Origin: Myxococcus stipitatus
GTDB taxonomy: Bacteria > Myxococcota > Myxococcia > Myxococcales > Myxococcaceae
Direction: 5' to 3'
Length of the DNA stretch: 64,000 bases
Assembly: GCF_038561935.1 (NCBI RefSeq)
Contig: NZ_CP102770.1
Span: 4,774,001-4,838,000 of the forward strand
This document shows positions 9,898-18,487 of this stretch, in pieces. How positions within the stretch are numbered: position 1 is the stretch's first letter; each line of letters starts with the position of its first letter. A model generated the notes under the pieces. The model was not told the origin of the DNA. It was given only the letters and a program-made list of their open reading frames with translations, and made no database searches. The position numbers and the translations under genes are program-made.

Positions 9898-10389
9898 ATG
9901 CCCACCAAGAAGAAGCGTCCCAGACGCAGGTCGGAGAAGCCCCCGCCCCCACGACGGCGCGGTTCGGCTCAGCGCAGCAGCCGGCGCGCTCCCGTGGTTC
10001 GTACTTCTGTGTCGTTGCAGTACAAAGTGGTGGAGCTGTCCACAGTCGACGAGGGCGCGATGGAGCGAGCCCTGAACGAGTGGACCGCGAAGGGCTGGAA
10101 CCTGGACGGCGTGCAGTTCGCGATGCGCGAGTCCTCCAAGCGGCCGGCCATGGCGTTCATCTTCTTCACGCGTGAGGGTGTCGCGGCCGAGCCGGATGAG
10201 GACTCGGCGCGGGCGAAGCTCTTGCGGCTGTCGGAGTCGGGCTCCACGGCGCGGATGGCGTGGGCCTCCGAGTCGGAGCCTCGGCCTCCGTTCCATCCGT
10301 TGAGCGCGCATGAGCGGCTGGCGCGGCTGGCGGGACTGGATGAGCCGGAGCCTCACGAAGAGGGCCTCACGCTGGAGCCCGAGGAGTGA
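9898..10389 (+). CDS. DUF4177-containing protein
   Basis: A 163-residue protein. A very basic N-terminal stretch (MPTKKKRPRRRSEKPPPPRRR) precedes a compact domain of about 50 residues, LQYKVVELSTVDEGAMERAL through MAFIFFTRE, with the YKVVEL / LNEWTAKGWNLDGV / FIFFTR pattern of DUF4177. The C-terminal about 60 residues are acidic and unstructured-looking. The domain has no known activity in the literature I can recall. ATG 9898 is the first start compatible with this domain; the stop overlaps the GTG of the next gene, so the two are probably coupled. Confidence 0.7.
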   Translation: MPTKKKRPRRRSEKPPPPRRRGSAQRSSRRAPVVRTSVSLQYKVVELSTVDEGAMERALNEWTAKGWNLDGVQFAMRESSKRPAMAFIFFTREGVAAEPDEDSARAKLLRLSESGSTARMAWASESEPRPPFHPLSAHERLARLAGLDEPEPHEEGLTLEPEE

Positions 10390-11027
10390 GCGCGCCTCGC
10401 GAGCGGATCTTCATGGCGGCCAGCCGAGGAGGTGGGCGCGCGCTGCGGCTGGTGGTGCATGACGCCGAGCCGGGCTCGCCCTATCCGAAGGCCTCGCTGT
10501 GGCTGCGGCTGGGCGCGCGCATCGTCGACGTGGCGGTGGCGTGGGGCCTGTACGTGGTGTGTGGCGCCGCGGGCTCGGTCGTCGCGCTGCTGTTCCTGCT
10601 GCTCGCGGACGGGATGATCCAGGGCCAGAGCGTGGGCAAGCGCATCTTCGGCGTGAAGGTGATGCACCTGCCGACGCGCTCGGCGGCGCGGCACCGCGAC
10701 AGCACGCTTCGCAACGCACCGCTGGCGCTCATCGTGCTGCTGGGAATGATGCCGGCGCCGCTGGGCGCGGTGGCGGCCGTCGCGGGGCTGGTGGTGATTG
10801 GCGGCATCGAGGCGTGGCGCGTGCTGAGAGACCCGCTTGGTTGGCGGCTCGGCGACACGTGGGCCCAGACGCAGGTGGTGGATGGGAAGGTTGTGGCCGG
10901 CGCAACCGTTGCAGCTCGCGACCCGGTGGCGCACCAGCGTGCGCCGGGGCGGCTCATGTCCGCGGCGAAAGTCCGTCGCGGTCGTTCGTTGAAGAAGAGA
11001 AGGGGGCTCCCGTGCGCATCGCGCTGA
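10386..11027 (+). CDS. RDD family membrane protein
   Basis: A 213-residue protein with about three hydrophobic segments. LWLRLGARIVDVAVAW supplies the family's Arg and Asp, and GQSVGKRIFGVKV is the other RDD hallmark. RDD proteins are small transporters or membrane assembly factors; a few act as Na+/H+ antiporters, but most are uncharacterised. GTG 10386 overlaps the previous stop by four bases; ATG 10413 is a possible alternative. Its 3' end runs 16 bases into the downstream ATP-grasp gene. The basic C-terminal tail (RRGRSLKKRRGL) may be an artefact of this overlap. Confidence 0.78.
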   Translation: MSAPRERIFMAASRGGGRALRLVVHDAEPGSPYPKASLWLRLGARIVDVAVAWGLYVVCGAAGSVVALLFLLLADGMIQGQSVGKRIFGVKVMHLPTRSAARHRDSTLRNAPLALIVLLGMMPAPLGAVAAVAGLVVIGGIEAWRVLRDPLGWRLGDTWAQTQVVDGKVVAGATVAARDPVAHQRAPGRLMSAAKVRRGRSLKKRRGLPCASR

Positions 11028-13252
11028 CCCACAATCTCAGGTTGTCTGATTCGGAAGAGGAAGCGGAGTTCGACACCCAGGAGACGGTCAACGCGCTGGC
11101 CGCGGCCATCGAGCGGCTGGGGCACCGGTTGGAGCGCTTCGAGGTGAGTGGTCCCGCCTCGCGCACCGTGGCGCGGCTGGAGGCCTACAGCCCGGACCTC
11201 ATCTTCAACACGGCGGAGGGACGCCGGGGCCGCTTCCGCGAGGCGTTCTATCCCGCGCTCTTCGACGAGCTGGGCTTCCCGTACACCGGCTCGGACCCGT
11301 ACGCGCTGGCGGTGACGTTGGACAAGCAGCTCACCAAGCTGGTGCTGTCCAAGCAGGGCATCCGCACGCCGGGCTGGCAGTACGTGGAGAAGCTCAACGA
11401 GCTGGTCGCGGAGAACCTGCGCTTCCCCGTCATCGTGAAGCCCAACTTCGAGGGCTCCTCCAAGGGCATCACCCAGGACTCCATCGCGGAGACCCTGGAC
11501 GAGGTGCGCCTGAAGGTCGCCTCCGCGCTGGAGAAGTACCCGTCGGGTGTCCTGGTGGAGGAGTTCATCCCGGGCCGTGACTTGACGGTGCCCTTCCTGG
11601 CGGCGGTGGACAACGACTACGACGGCGTGCTGACGCCGGTGGAGTACGTGGTGGACCCGGCCGTCACCGCGGGTCGCCGGTACGCCATCTACGACTACGA
11701 GCTGAAGACGAAGAAGGAGAACGCCGTCTCCGTGCTCGCGCCCGCCCGGATTCCCGCCCGCACGGCGGAGGACATCCGGAAGATGGCGCAGAAGATCTAC
11801 AAGGCGCTCGACTGCCGCGACCTGGGTCGCATCGACTTCCGGCTCAGCGACGCGGGCGTGCCGTACTTCCTGGAGATCAACGCGCTGCCCAGCCTGGAGC
11901 CGGGCGCGGGCATCTACGCCTCCGCGGAGCTGGACGGGCTGCACCTGGACGGGGTCATCAACTCCATCATCCAGAGCGCGGCGCGGCGGTACAAGATCAA
12001 GGACTCCGCGCGGCGGCAGGGCAAGCCCGCGCGCAAGACGGGGCCGCTGCGGGTGGGCTTCACGTACAACGTGAAGCGCGTGAAGCCCAGCGCGCATGGG
12101 GAGTCGGTGGAGGACAGCGAGGCGGAGTACGACTCGCCCAACACCCTCCAGGCCATCCGCGAGGCGATTGCGTCCTGGGGCCACGAGGTCATCGACCTGG
12201 AGGCCACCGCGGAGCTGCCCACGGTGCTGTCCAGCACGCCGCTGGATATCGTCTTCAACATCGCCGAGGGCTTCAAGGGCCGCAACCGCGAGAGCCAGGT
12301 GCCCGCGATGCTGGAGCTGCTGGACATCCCGTACACGGGCAGCGACCCGGCCACGCTCTCGATTGCGTTGGACAAGGCGCTGGCGAAGAAGATCGTCCGT
12401 CAGGCGGGCATCCTCACGCCCAACTTCCAGCTCATGGCCACGGGCAAGGAGCGGCTCAACAAGGAGTTCACCACCTTCCCGCTCATCGTGAAGCCGGTGG
12501 CGGAGGGCAGCTCCAAGGGCGTCGTCACCAAGAGCGTCTGCCACAGCGAGGCGGAGCTGCGCGAGGTGGTGCGGGAGATCGCCAGCAAGTACCAGCAGCC
12601 CGCGCTCATCGAGGAGTACATCGGCGGGCGTGAGTTCACCGTGGGCCTGCTCGGGGAGCGCCGTCCTCGCGTGCTGCCGCCCATGGAGATCGTGTTCCTG
12701 GACAAGGCCGAGAAGAACCCGGTCTACAGCTTCCAGCACAAGCTCGATTGGACGGACCGCATCCGCTACGACGCGCCCGCCAAGCTGGAGCCCGCGCTGC
12801 TGGAGAAGCTGCGCACGGCCGCGCGCAGCTCGTTCATGGCGCTGGGGTGCCGCGATGTCGCGCGCATCGACTTCCGCATGGACGACAAGGGGCGCATCTA
12901 CTTCATCGAGTGCAACCCGCTGCCGGGCCTCACGCCGGGCTGGAGCGACCTGGTGCTCATCGCCCAGGGCGCCGGCATGGACTACCGCGCGCTCATCGGC
13001 GAAATCATGGCGCCCGCCATCCGCCGCTACAAGGAACGCGAGGCTCGCCGCGCCGCGACCGAGCACGCCTCCACCGTGATTCACAAGGTGGCCTCGCTGG
13101 ATGAGCCGGGGGCGATGTCCGCGCCCGCTCCGTCCGCCAGCGCGCCGCCCGCCGCGAGCCCTCACAGCAACGGTGGCAACGGCAATGGCAACACCGGCGC
13201 CGCGGGGGCCGCGTCCTCCGAGGGTGCTCCGCGCATCGAAGCCAAGGCCTGA
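11012..13252 (+). CDS. tandem D-Ala-D-Ala ligase-like ATP-grasp fusion
   Basis: 746 residues from GTG 11012, which follows a purine-rich AGGGGG. It contains two complete ATP-grasp ligase-like halves, the second starting near residue 346. Each half has an N-terminal Rossmann-like lobe (VRIALTHNL; LRVGFTYNV), a glycine-rich ATP loop (IVKPNFEGSSKGI near 141; IVKPVAEGSSKGV near 492), and the magnesium-binding end (EINALPSLEPG near 288; ECNPLPGLTPG near 633). Both look catalytically complete. D-Ala-D-Ala ligases are about 310 residues and single, so this is a duplication/fusion; its substrate is likely another amino acid or peptide. The last about 55 residues are low-complexity Ala/Ser/Asn/Gly. 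Confidence 0.88.
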   Translation: MRIALTHNLRLSDSEEEAEFDTQETVNALAAAIERLGHRLERFEVSGPASRTVARLEAYSPDLIFNTAEGRRGRFREAFYPALFDELGFPYTGSDPYALAVTLDKQLTKLVLSKQGIRTPGWQYVEKLNELVAENLRFPVIVKPNFEGSSKGITQDSIAETLDEVRLKVASALEKYPSGVLVEEFIPGRDLTVPFLAAVDNDYDGVLTPVEYVVDPAVTAGRRYAIYDYELKTKKENAVSVLAPARIPARTAEDIRKMAQKIYKALDCRDLGRIDFRLSDAGVPYFLEINALPSLEPGAGIYASAELDGLHLDGVINSIIQSAARRYKIKDSARRQGKPARKTGPLRVGFTYNVKRVKPSAHGESVEDSEAEYDSPNTLQAIREAIASWGHEVIDLEATAELPTVLSSTPLDIVFNIAEGFKGRNRESQVPAMLELLDIPYTGSDPATLSIALDKALAKKIVRQAGILTPNFQLMATGKERLNKEFTTFPLIVKPVAEGSSKGVVTKSVCHSEAELREVVREIASKYQQPALIEEYIGGREFTVGLLGERRPRVLPPMEIVFLDKAEKNPVYSFQHKLDWTDRIRYDAPAKLEPALLEKLRTAARSSFMALGCRDVARIDFRMDDKGRIYFIECNPLPGLTPGWSDLVLIAQGAGMDYRALIGEIMAPAIRRYKEREARRAATEHASTVIHKVASLDEPGAMSAPAPSASAPPAASPHSNGGNGNGNTGAAGAASSEGAPRIEAKA

Positions 13253-13263
13253 GTGTGTTGCTC

Positions 13264-13303
13264 CCAGGCGGCCCCCGCGTTCCCGGGGCCGCTTGGCGCC
13301 TGG
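13264..13303 (+). terminator. nested GC-rich hairpin after the ATP-grasp gene
   Basis: An outer pair CCAGGCG (13264-13270) / CGCCTGG (13297-13303) encloses an inner stem GCGGCCCC (13268-13275) / GGGGCCGC (13285-13292); the outer and inner arms overlap by three bases, so they are alternative foldings. It follows the ligase stop by about a dozen bases. There is no T-run, so it may be a factor-independent pause, a Rho-independent terminator variant, or an RNA end stabiliser. Confidence 0.45.
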
Positions 13304-13388
13304 GGCGTCGTGCCACCGTTCGCCTGCCCGAAGATATTACGCGCGCGGAGTGGTTGACGGTGGGTGATGGTCCGCTAGTGTGGCCGGC

Positions 13389-14768
13389 ATGGTGCACATC
13401 CCCGAGTACAACGGACCGCGGGTTCGCGCCCGAGAGCTGGGACTTCCCTTGGGGCGCTTCAAGCCCGGGAAGTACAACGCCATCACCGATGTGGAAGGCA
13501 TCCTCGTGGGCCACTGCACCCTCATCCAGGGTGAAGGCCCCCTGCGGCCGGGCCACGGGCCGGTGCGCACGGGTGTGACGGCCATCCTGCCGAACAACGG
13601 CAACATCTTCATGGAGCGGATGACGGGCGGCGGCTTCGTGCTCAACGGCGCGGGCGAGGTCTCCGGCATGACGCAGCTCATGGAGTGGGGGCTCATCGAG
13701 ACGCCCATCCTGCTGACGAACACCATGGCGGTGGGCGCGGTGTCGGACGGCGTGGCGCGCCACCTGGTGGAGCGCTACCCGGGCATCGGCGACGAGCACG
13801 ACGTCATCATCCCCATCGTCGGCGAGTGCGACGACTCCTGGCTCAACGACATCTCCGGCCGGCACGTGCGCGAGGAGCATGTCTACGAAGCCATCCGCAA
13901 CGCGGCCACGGGCCCGGTGGCGGAGGGCAACGTGGGTGGCGGCACCGGCATGGTGACGTGCGACTTCAAGGGCGGCATTGGCACCGCGTCCCGCAAGCTC
14001 CCGGAGGTGATGGGCGGCTACACCCTGGGCGTCCTGGTGATGTCCAACTTCGGGAAGATGCACAACCTGCGCGTCGGCGGGCTCCCGGTGGGGGAGGTGC
14101 TGGCGGAGAAGTTCAAGGGGGCTCCCAAGCGCGGCACCACCTACGGCTCCATCATCGCGGTGGTGGCCACGGACGCGCCGCTGCTGAGCCATCAAATCAA
14201 CCGCTTGTGCAAGCGCGTGGGCCTGGGCATCGGCCGGGTGGGCAGCTACGCGGCGCACGGCTCGGGGGAAATCGTGGTGGGCTTCTCCACCGCGAACATC
14301 ATCCCGCGTCGCACCCAGAAGATGGTCTACAAGCTGAAGCTCCTCCTGGACCAGCGGCTGGACCCCCTCTACGAGGCGGTGATGGAGGCCACCGAGGAGG
14401 CCATCCTCAACGCCATGTGCATGGCCACGTCCATGACGGGCGCCAACGGGAACCACTGCCCGGCGCTCCCCCTGGACGAGGTCCGCAACTTCGTGGACGC
14501 CTGCAAGCCCATCTTCGCCTCGGTGAAGAAGCGTCCCCACCAGAGCAGCGCCCCGGCCTCCCGGGAGAAGCCCACGGACGAGGACCGGGAGGGGGAGGTC
14601 ACCGTGTCCACCGCCCGACCCACCCAGGTCCGGGGGGCGGAGGGGATTCCCTTCCCGACACGTCCGGCCCCCGAGGTGGAACCCGGGGGGGAGCCTGGGG
14701 CCGAGCAGGCCTCTTCGACACCTTTGAAGGGTTCCTCTTCCGGGAGCCCTTCGGGTTCTGATAGTTAA
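13389..14768 (+). CDS. P1 family (DmpA-like) aminopeptidase, self-cleaving
   Basis: 459 residues from ATG 13389 (a GTG at 13380 would add three). The family comprises L-aminopeptidase/D-amidase enzymes that activate by cleaving their own chain in front of a serine nucleophile. The scissile Gly-Ser is visible in YAAHGSGEIVVGFST with Ser292. Other family blocks are VGHCTLIQGEG, GGGTGMVTCDFKGGIGTASR and NNGNIFMERMTGG. Beyond about residue 385 there is a roughly 75-residue low-complexity, acidic/Pro/Ser-rich tail not typical of the family. Substrates are short peptides with N-terminal beta-amino or D-residues in characterised members; whether this one acts on the product of the upstream ligase is only a thought from proximity. 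Confidence 0.88.
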   Translation: MVHIPEYNGPRVRARELGLPLGRFKPGKYNAITDVEGILVGHCTLIQGEGPLRPGHGPVRTGVTAILPNNGNIFMERMTGGGFVLNGAGEVSGMTQLMEWGLIETPILLTNTMAVGAVSDGVARHLVERYPGIGDEHDVIIPIVGECDDSWLNDISGRHVREEHVYEAIRNAATGPVAEGNVGGGTGMVTCDFKGGIGTASRKLPEVMGGYTLGVLVMSNFGKMHNLRVGGLPVGEVLAEKFKGAPKRGTTYGSIIAVVATDAPLLSHQINRLCKRVGLGIGRVGSYAAHGSGEIVVGFSTANIIPRRTQKMVYKLKLLLDQRLDPLYEAVMEATEEAILNAMCMATSMTGANGNHCPALPLDEVRNFVDACKPIFASVKKRPHQSSAPASREKPTDEDREGEVTVSTARPTQVRGAEGIPFPTRPAPEVEPGGEPGAEQASSTPLKGSSSGSPSGSDS

Positions 14769-14811
14769 GCGCCTCTTTTCACGTCTCCATCATGGAGCAC
14801 AGGAGTCAGCG

Positions 14812-14928
14812 ATGGCCCGCAGCAAGAGCAAGCACCGCCGCGTGCAGATGAAGATCAAGCAGGCCTGGAAGAAGCGGGCCAAGAAGCAGAAGGCGGAGGC
14901 CAAGGCCGCCGAGGCCAAGAAGAAGTAA
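14812..14928 (+). CDS. 38-residue highly basic microprotein
   Basis: ATG 14812 has an AGGAG ribosome site about seven bases upstream. The 38-residue product begins MARSKSKHRRVQMKIKQAWK and continues as a Lys/Ala-rich helix ending in KKK; 17 of 38 residues are Lys or Arg. Codons are coding-like and the frame closes cleanly with TAA. It resembles small basic nucleic-acid-associated or ribosome-bound proteins in composition only; no family was recognised. It sits alone between the P1 peptidase and a convergent lipoprotein gene. Confidence 0.65.
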   Translation: MARSKSKHRRVQMKIKQAWKKRAKKQKAEAKAAEAKKK

Positions 14929-14957
14929 TTGGCCCGTCCCGTTGGCGGCCCGAGGTG

Positions 14958-15446
14958 TTACTCCCGGGTCGCCGAAAACGGGACGATGATGCCGCACCGC
15001 TGGGGCGCACCTGTGCTCGGGCGGGAGAAGTTGCCGGTGAAGGTTCCATCGAGTCGCGCCGTGCCGCCGTCCCCCTCGGGGGGCGTGTAGCGACCGGCGA
15101 GGCTCAAGTTCACCGTGGTTCCACCGTCTGGCGCGCCGGGCTGGGTCCCCGCCAGCGTGAAGGAGCCTTCCGCGGAGACGTTGCCGGAGAGGCTCACACC
15201 CTCCAGTTTACCGGCGAGGCTGGCGCCCGTTCGAGTGATGTCCAGTGGTCGGCCCCGAGGGAGGTCCACTCCAAGCAAGGTGCAGTCGGCGGGGACGCCG
15301 CCGTCGGTGAAGGCCATCCGGTAGCGGCCTTCCACGGCAGGGCAGTTGTCGCAGGGGACGGTGTCGTCTCCGCAGCCTTGAGTGGCCAGGCCCGCGGCGA
15401 GGGCCAGGGCCGCGACCCCGGTCAGTGTGAAACGTCCAGTAGTCAT
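14958..15446 (-). CDS. putative lipoprotein
   Basis: 162 residues with a signal peptide MTTGRFTLTGVAALALAAGL and a likely lipobox cysteine at LATQGC, followed by a short Cys-containing linker (CDNCP) and a beta-rich domain with repeated Gly/Thr turns (LAGKLEGVSLSGNVSAEGSF). It contains three further cysteines. Probably sorted to the outer membrane or periplasm. No enzymatic motif seen. The gene converges with the small basic gene and has its own promoter in the roughly 100-base gap shared with the divergent transporter gene. Confidence 0.75.
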   Translation of the reverse strand: MTTGRFTLTGVAALALAAGLATQGCGDDTVPCDNCPAVEGRYRMAFTDGGVPADCTLLGVDLPRGRPLDITRTGASLAGKLEGVSLSGNVSAEGSFTLAGTQPGAPDGGTTVNLSLAGRYTPPEGDGGTARLDGTFTGNFSRPSTGAPQRCGIIVPFSATRE

Positions 15447-15548
15447 GGATGGTGTCCTTGTGGTCGGGAAGTCGGACTTCCGGTCAGAAAGCGCGATTCC
15501 TAGGTTGGTGGTGGTCGGTGGGCTCGTCGGGCAGGGCGAGGTGGGGCG

Positions 15549-16679
15549 GTGGCTGATTCGCGGCGGTGGTCGAACTATGGGTTCGCGGCGCTGTTTGCGC
15601 TCGTGCTGATGCTGTTCTCCAGGATTCTGTTGCCGTTCCTGATGCCTGTCTTGCTGGGCGGCTTCCTGGTGGTCCTCTTCATGCCGGTGCAGGACTACCT
15701 GTGCCAGAAGTCACGGGGCCGCAAGGCCTTGTGCGCGGGGCTTTCGACCCTCACGGTGTTCCTGCTCATCCTCGCGCCGCTGGCCCTGGTGGGGTGGCTG
15801 GTGGCGCGCGAGGTGCTCCACGTCGTGGGGCGCGCGCAGGACCTGCTGGAGCAGCTCGACGTGGGGCACTGGCTGGGGGGCGTGCTCCCCAGGGGCGTGA
15901 GTCGCTTCATCCGCTTCGACCTCGAGAGCAGCCACGCGGAGCGCTCGCTGATGGCGGCAGTGGCGGGAGGCGCGTCGCTGTTGAAGGACGTCGTGGGGGC
16001 GGGCACGGAGCTGGCCATCAACATGTTCCTGATGACGGTGGCCATGTACTACTTCTTCCTCGATGGTCGCCGGCTGGTGTCGGAGGTAACGGCGCTGATT
16101 CCGCTCGAGCGTCGCTACCTCGATGCCTTCGCGCGGGAGTTCACCGACGTCGCCTACGCGATGGTCTACGGCAACACCATCACCGCGCTCATCCAGGGGG
16201 CGGTGGGGTTCGTGGGCTTGCTCATTGCCGGGGTGCCACACGCCGGGGTGTGGGGGGCCGCCATGGTGCTGGTGGCGCTGGTGCCGGTGGGGGGCACGGC
16301 CCTGGTCTGGGGACCCATTGGCCTGGTGCTCATCGCGGTGGGGAAGGTGAGCGAGGGCGTGTTCCTGCTGGCGTGGGGCACCCTGCTGGTGGGGAGCATC
16401 GACAACGTCATCCGTCCCCGGCTGTGCGGCTCGCGCATGGCGCTGCATCCGCTGCTCGTCTTCCTCTCCATGTTCGGCGGGCTGGCGGTGTTCGGGATGA
16501 TGGGTCTGTTGGTGGGGCCGCTCATCGCGTCGCTCTTCATGGCGATGGTGCGCATCTACCGGCGCGACTTCCTGGGGCGGGGCCGCTCGGAAGGCGAGTC
16601 GCCCACGGCGGTGAGGTTGGATCCACCCCTGGGGAATGCACCTCCGGTGGTGGCGGCCTCGGCGCCCGCGAACGCGTGA
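15549..16679 (+). CDS. AI-2E / PerM family transporter
   Basis: 376 residues from GTG 15549, with about eight hydrophobic segments. LLPFLMPVLLGGFLVVLFMPVQDYL at the N-terminus, the PerM-type block AYAMVYGNTITALIQGAVGFVGL, and the C-terminal GPIGLVLIAVGKVSEGVFLL / DNVIRPRLCGSRMALHPLLVFLSMFGGL pattern are those of the AI-2E exporter superfamily (YdiK, TqsA, PerM). Members move autoinducer-2, other small solutes, or act as Na+/H+ antiporters; the substrate here is not inferable. The C-terminus is an Ala/Pro-rich tail. Confidence 0.85.
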   Translation: MADSRRWSNYGFAALFALVLMLFSRILLPFLMPVLLGGFLVVLFMPVQDYLCQKSRGRKALCAGLSTLTVFLLILAPLALVGWLVAREVLHVVGRAQDLLEQLDVGHWLGGVLPRGVSRFIRFDLESSHAERSLMAAVAGGASLLKDVVGAGTELAINMFLMTVAMYYFFLDGRRLVSEVTALIPLERRYLDAFAREFTDVAYAMVYGNTITALIQGAVGFVGLLIAGVPHAGVWGAAMVLVALVPVGGTALVWGPIGLVLIAVGKVSEGVFLLAWGTLLVGSIDNVIRPRLCGSRMALHPLLVFLSMFGGLAVFGMMGLLVGPLIASLFMAMVRIYRRDFLGRGRSEGESPTAVRLDPPLGNAPPVVAASAPANA

Positions 16680-16738
16680 CCAGCTAGCCGGGCAAGCCTG
16701 GACTTCGCAGGCGGGGTGGGTGAACCTTCCATCCCTCC

Positions 16739-18487
16739 ATGATGAACACCCAACACGCGATGGTTCGCTGGGGCCTGGTGCTGTTCGTGGCACTGGCGCT
16801 GGCGTCCCCCGGGGCGCAGGCACAGGTCATCAAGAAGCGCCGCGCGGCGCCTGTCCAGGTGGCCGCACCCAAGGCGAAGCCTCGGGCGGCGAAGGCTCGG
16901 AAGGCCGTGGCTCCGAAGGAGGAGGCCCCTCGCATCGTGGTGCTGACGGTGGAGGGAGATCGCGGAGGGAAGGTCCGCACCCAACTGGAGTCCGCCCTGC
17001 GCCGGGACAAGCAGGTGAAGGTGGCGTCGCTGAAGCAGTACGCCACGCTCGGCAAGAAGACCGGGCTGAAGGGCAGTGCCCTCTTCACCGACGGACCGCT
17101 GGCTGGAGTCGCGCCGAAGATGAAGCTGGCGGGCGCCGTCGGTGGCACGGTGGGGCCCTCGGGCCTGACGGTGCGCGTGTTCGACGCGGGCGGCGCGGTG
17201 CTCGGTGAGCAGGAGGTGAAGCTGACCCGAGGCAAGCTGTCGCCCGCGGATGCGAAGGTCGCGGTGCGGGGTGTCGTGGACCTGTTGAAGGGAACGCCGC
17301 GAGCCTTCGAGACGCCTTCGCACGTCGCGCCCTCCGAGCCGCTTCCCACCGTGGAGCCCGCGGCCCCCGTGGCGGAGGCACCGCCGAAGTCCCCGCGTGC
17401 CGAGCCCGTCGCGGAGCGCCCGGTGGAGACGCCGAAGCCGCTGGAGCCCGCGCCGGTGGCGGAGCGCCCGGTGGAGACGCCGAAGCCGTTGCCGGAGAAG
17501 GCTCCGCGCTCGAGCGAGCCGGAGCTGCTGGCCGTGGGGCCGCAGCCCAAGGAGGGCCCGCCGGCGATGGAGGAGGACCCCGAGTCCCACACCACCACGG
17601 ATCCATTCCTGGAGGTGGCGCTGGACACGGGCTCGGGTGGGACGGTGGGCGAGGAGCCGCTGCGTCCTCCGCTGGCCCGGCTCACGCTGGGTGGGACGAC
17701 GACGTGGCGCAAGTACTGTACGCGGCCCGGCGTGAAGTCCTGCGGCGAGTTCGACAAGAAGCGTGACGAGGAGAAGGTGGGCGACCGGTCCGACTTCGAG
17801 TCGTCCGCGCCGTACCTGGGCATCTCCGCGGAGCTGGAGCTGCTGCCGCTGGCGCGTCACACCTCGGCGCTGCGGGGGCTCGGGTTGGTGGTGGGGTACC
17901 GGCGTGGGTATGCGTCCACGGACGTGACGCTGTTCAACGAGTCGGGCCAGTCCGGCACGCGCGAGGTGGTGGCGACGGACTCGGTCTTTACCGCGCAGGC
18001 GATGTATCGCTACTTCTTCGGCTTCGGCTCGTCGCGGAATCTCCTGGGGTACGCGGGCGTGAAGGCGGGAATGCTCACGCGCTCCTTCGACGTGGATGCG
18101 CCGGCGGACAGCCCGCTGTCCAGCACGCACCGCCTGTTCCCGGCGGTGGGCTTGGAAGTGTCCGTGCCGTTGCTGCGACAGGTGCGACTGGAGGCGGCCG
18201 GGCAGTTCTTCATCGGCCCGAAGCCGGGCAAGGGCCTCGATGATGACGGCGGCGCGCTGGATCTGGAAGTGAGTGACTATGGTACCTCGGTGTCATCTTT
18301 CGGCTGGGAGGCGGAGCTGGGCGTGGCGGGTGAGGTGTGGGGCCCGTTCGGCTACCAGGTGCGCTTCGAGCTGTCGCAGTTCAAGGACACCTTCTCCGGG
18401 GCCGGGACTCGCTCGGGGTGGAACAACGGGGGCGTGGCCGAGGACACGTACTCCAGCATCCATTGGAGTCTCACCGCGTCGTACTGA
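16739..18487 (+). CDS. secreted protein with Pro-rich linker and C-terminal beta-rich (outer-membrane-like) domain
   Basis: 582 residues. A signal peptide (MVRWGLVLFVALALASPGAQAQ) is followed by a basic stretch, a small alpha/beta domain with IVVLTVEGDRGGKVRTQLESAL (about residues 65-195) similar to Curli/CsgG- or TolB-like two-layer folds, a long Pro/Glu-rich linker with a duplicated repeat, and a roughly 260-residue C-terminal region of alternating short hydrophobic strands ending in HWSLTASY, as in outer-membrane barrels. The assignment of fold is by composition only. The 3' end overlaps the convergent nucleotidyltransferase gene by 17 bases. Confidence 0.7.
   Translation: MMNTQHAMVRWGLVLFVALALASPGAQAQVIKKRRAAPVQVAAPKAKPRAAKARKAVAPKEEAPRIVVLTVEGDRGGKVRTQLESALRRDKQVKVASLKQYATLGKKTGLKGSALFTDGPLAGVAPKMKLAGAVGGTVGPSGLTVRVFDAGGAVLGEQEVKLTRGKLSPADAKVAVRGVVDLLKGTPRAFETPSHVAPSEPLPTVEPAAPVAEAPPKSPRAEPVAERPVETPKPLEPAPVAERPVETPKPLPEKAPRSSEPELLAVGPQPKEGPPAMEEDPESHTTTDPFLEVALDTGSGGTVGEEPLRPPLARLTLGGTTTWRKYCTRPGVKSCGEFDKKRDEEKVGDRSDFESSAPYLGISAELELLPLARHTSALRGLGLVVGYRRGYASTDVTLFNESGQSGTREVVATDSVFTAQAMYRYFFGFGSSRNLLGYAGVKAGMLTRSFDVDAPADSPLSSTHRLFPAVGLEVSVPLLRQVRLEAAGQFFIGPKPGKGLDDDGGALDLEVSDYGTSVSSFGWEAELGVAGEVWGPFGYQVRFELSQFKDTFSGAGTRSGWNNGGVAEDTYSSIHWSLTASY
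17411..17488 (+). repeat. 30-base direct repeat within the linker of the secreted protein
   Basis: Two identical 30-base copies at 17411-17440 and 17459-17488, 48 bases apart, encode the peptide AERPVETPKP twice; the intervening Pro/Glu stretch makes a near 16-residue period. Typical of a flexible periplasm-spanning linker and of replication slippage. Confidence 0.75.

Noticed and set aside
10481-13165. An 894-codon minus-strand open frame opposite the ATP-grasp gene
   Set aside because: The plus strand has two complete ATP-grasp active sites; the antisense product has none.
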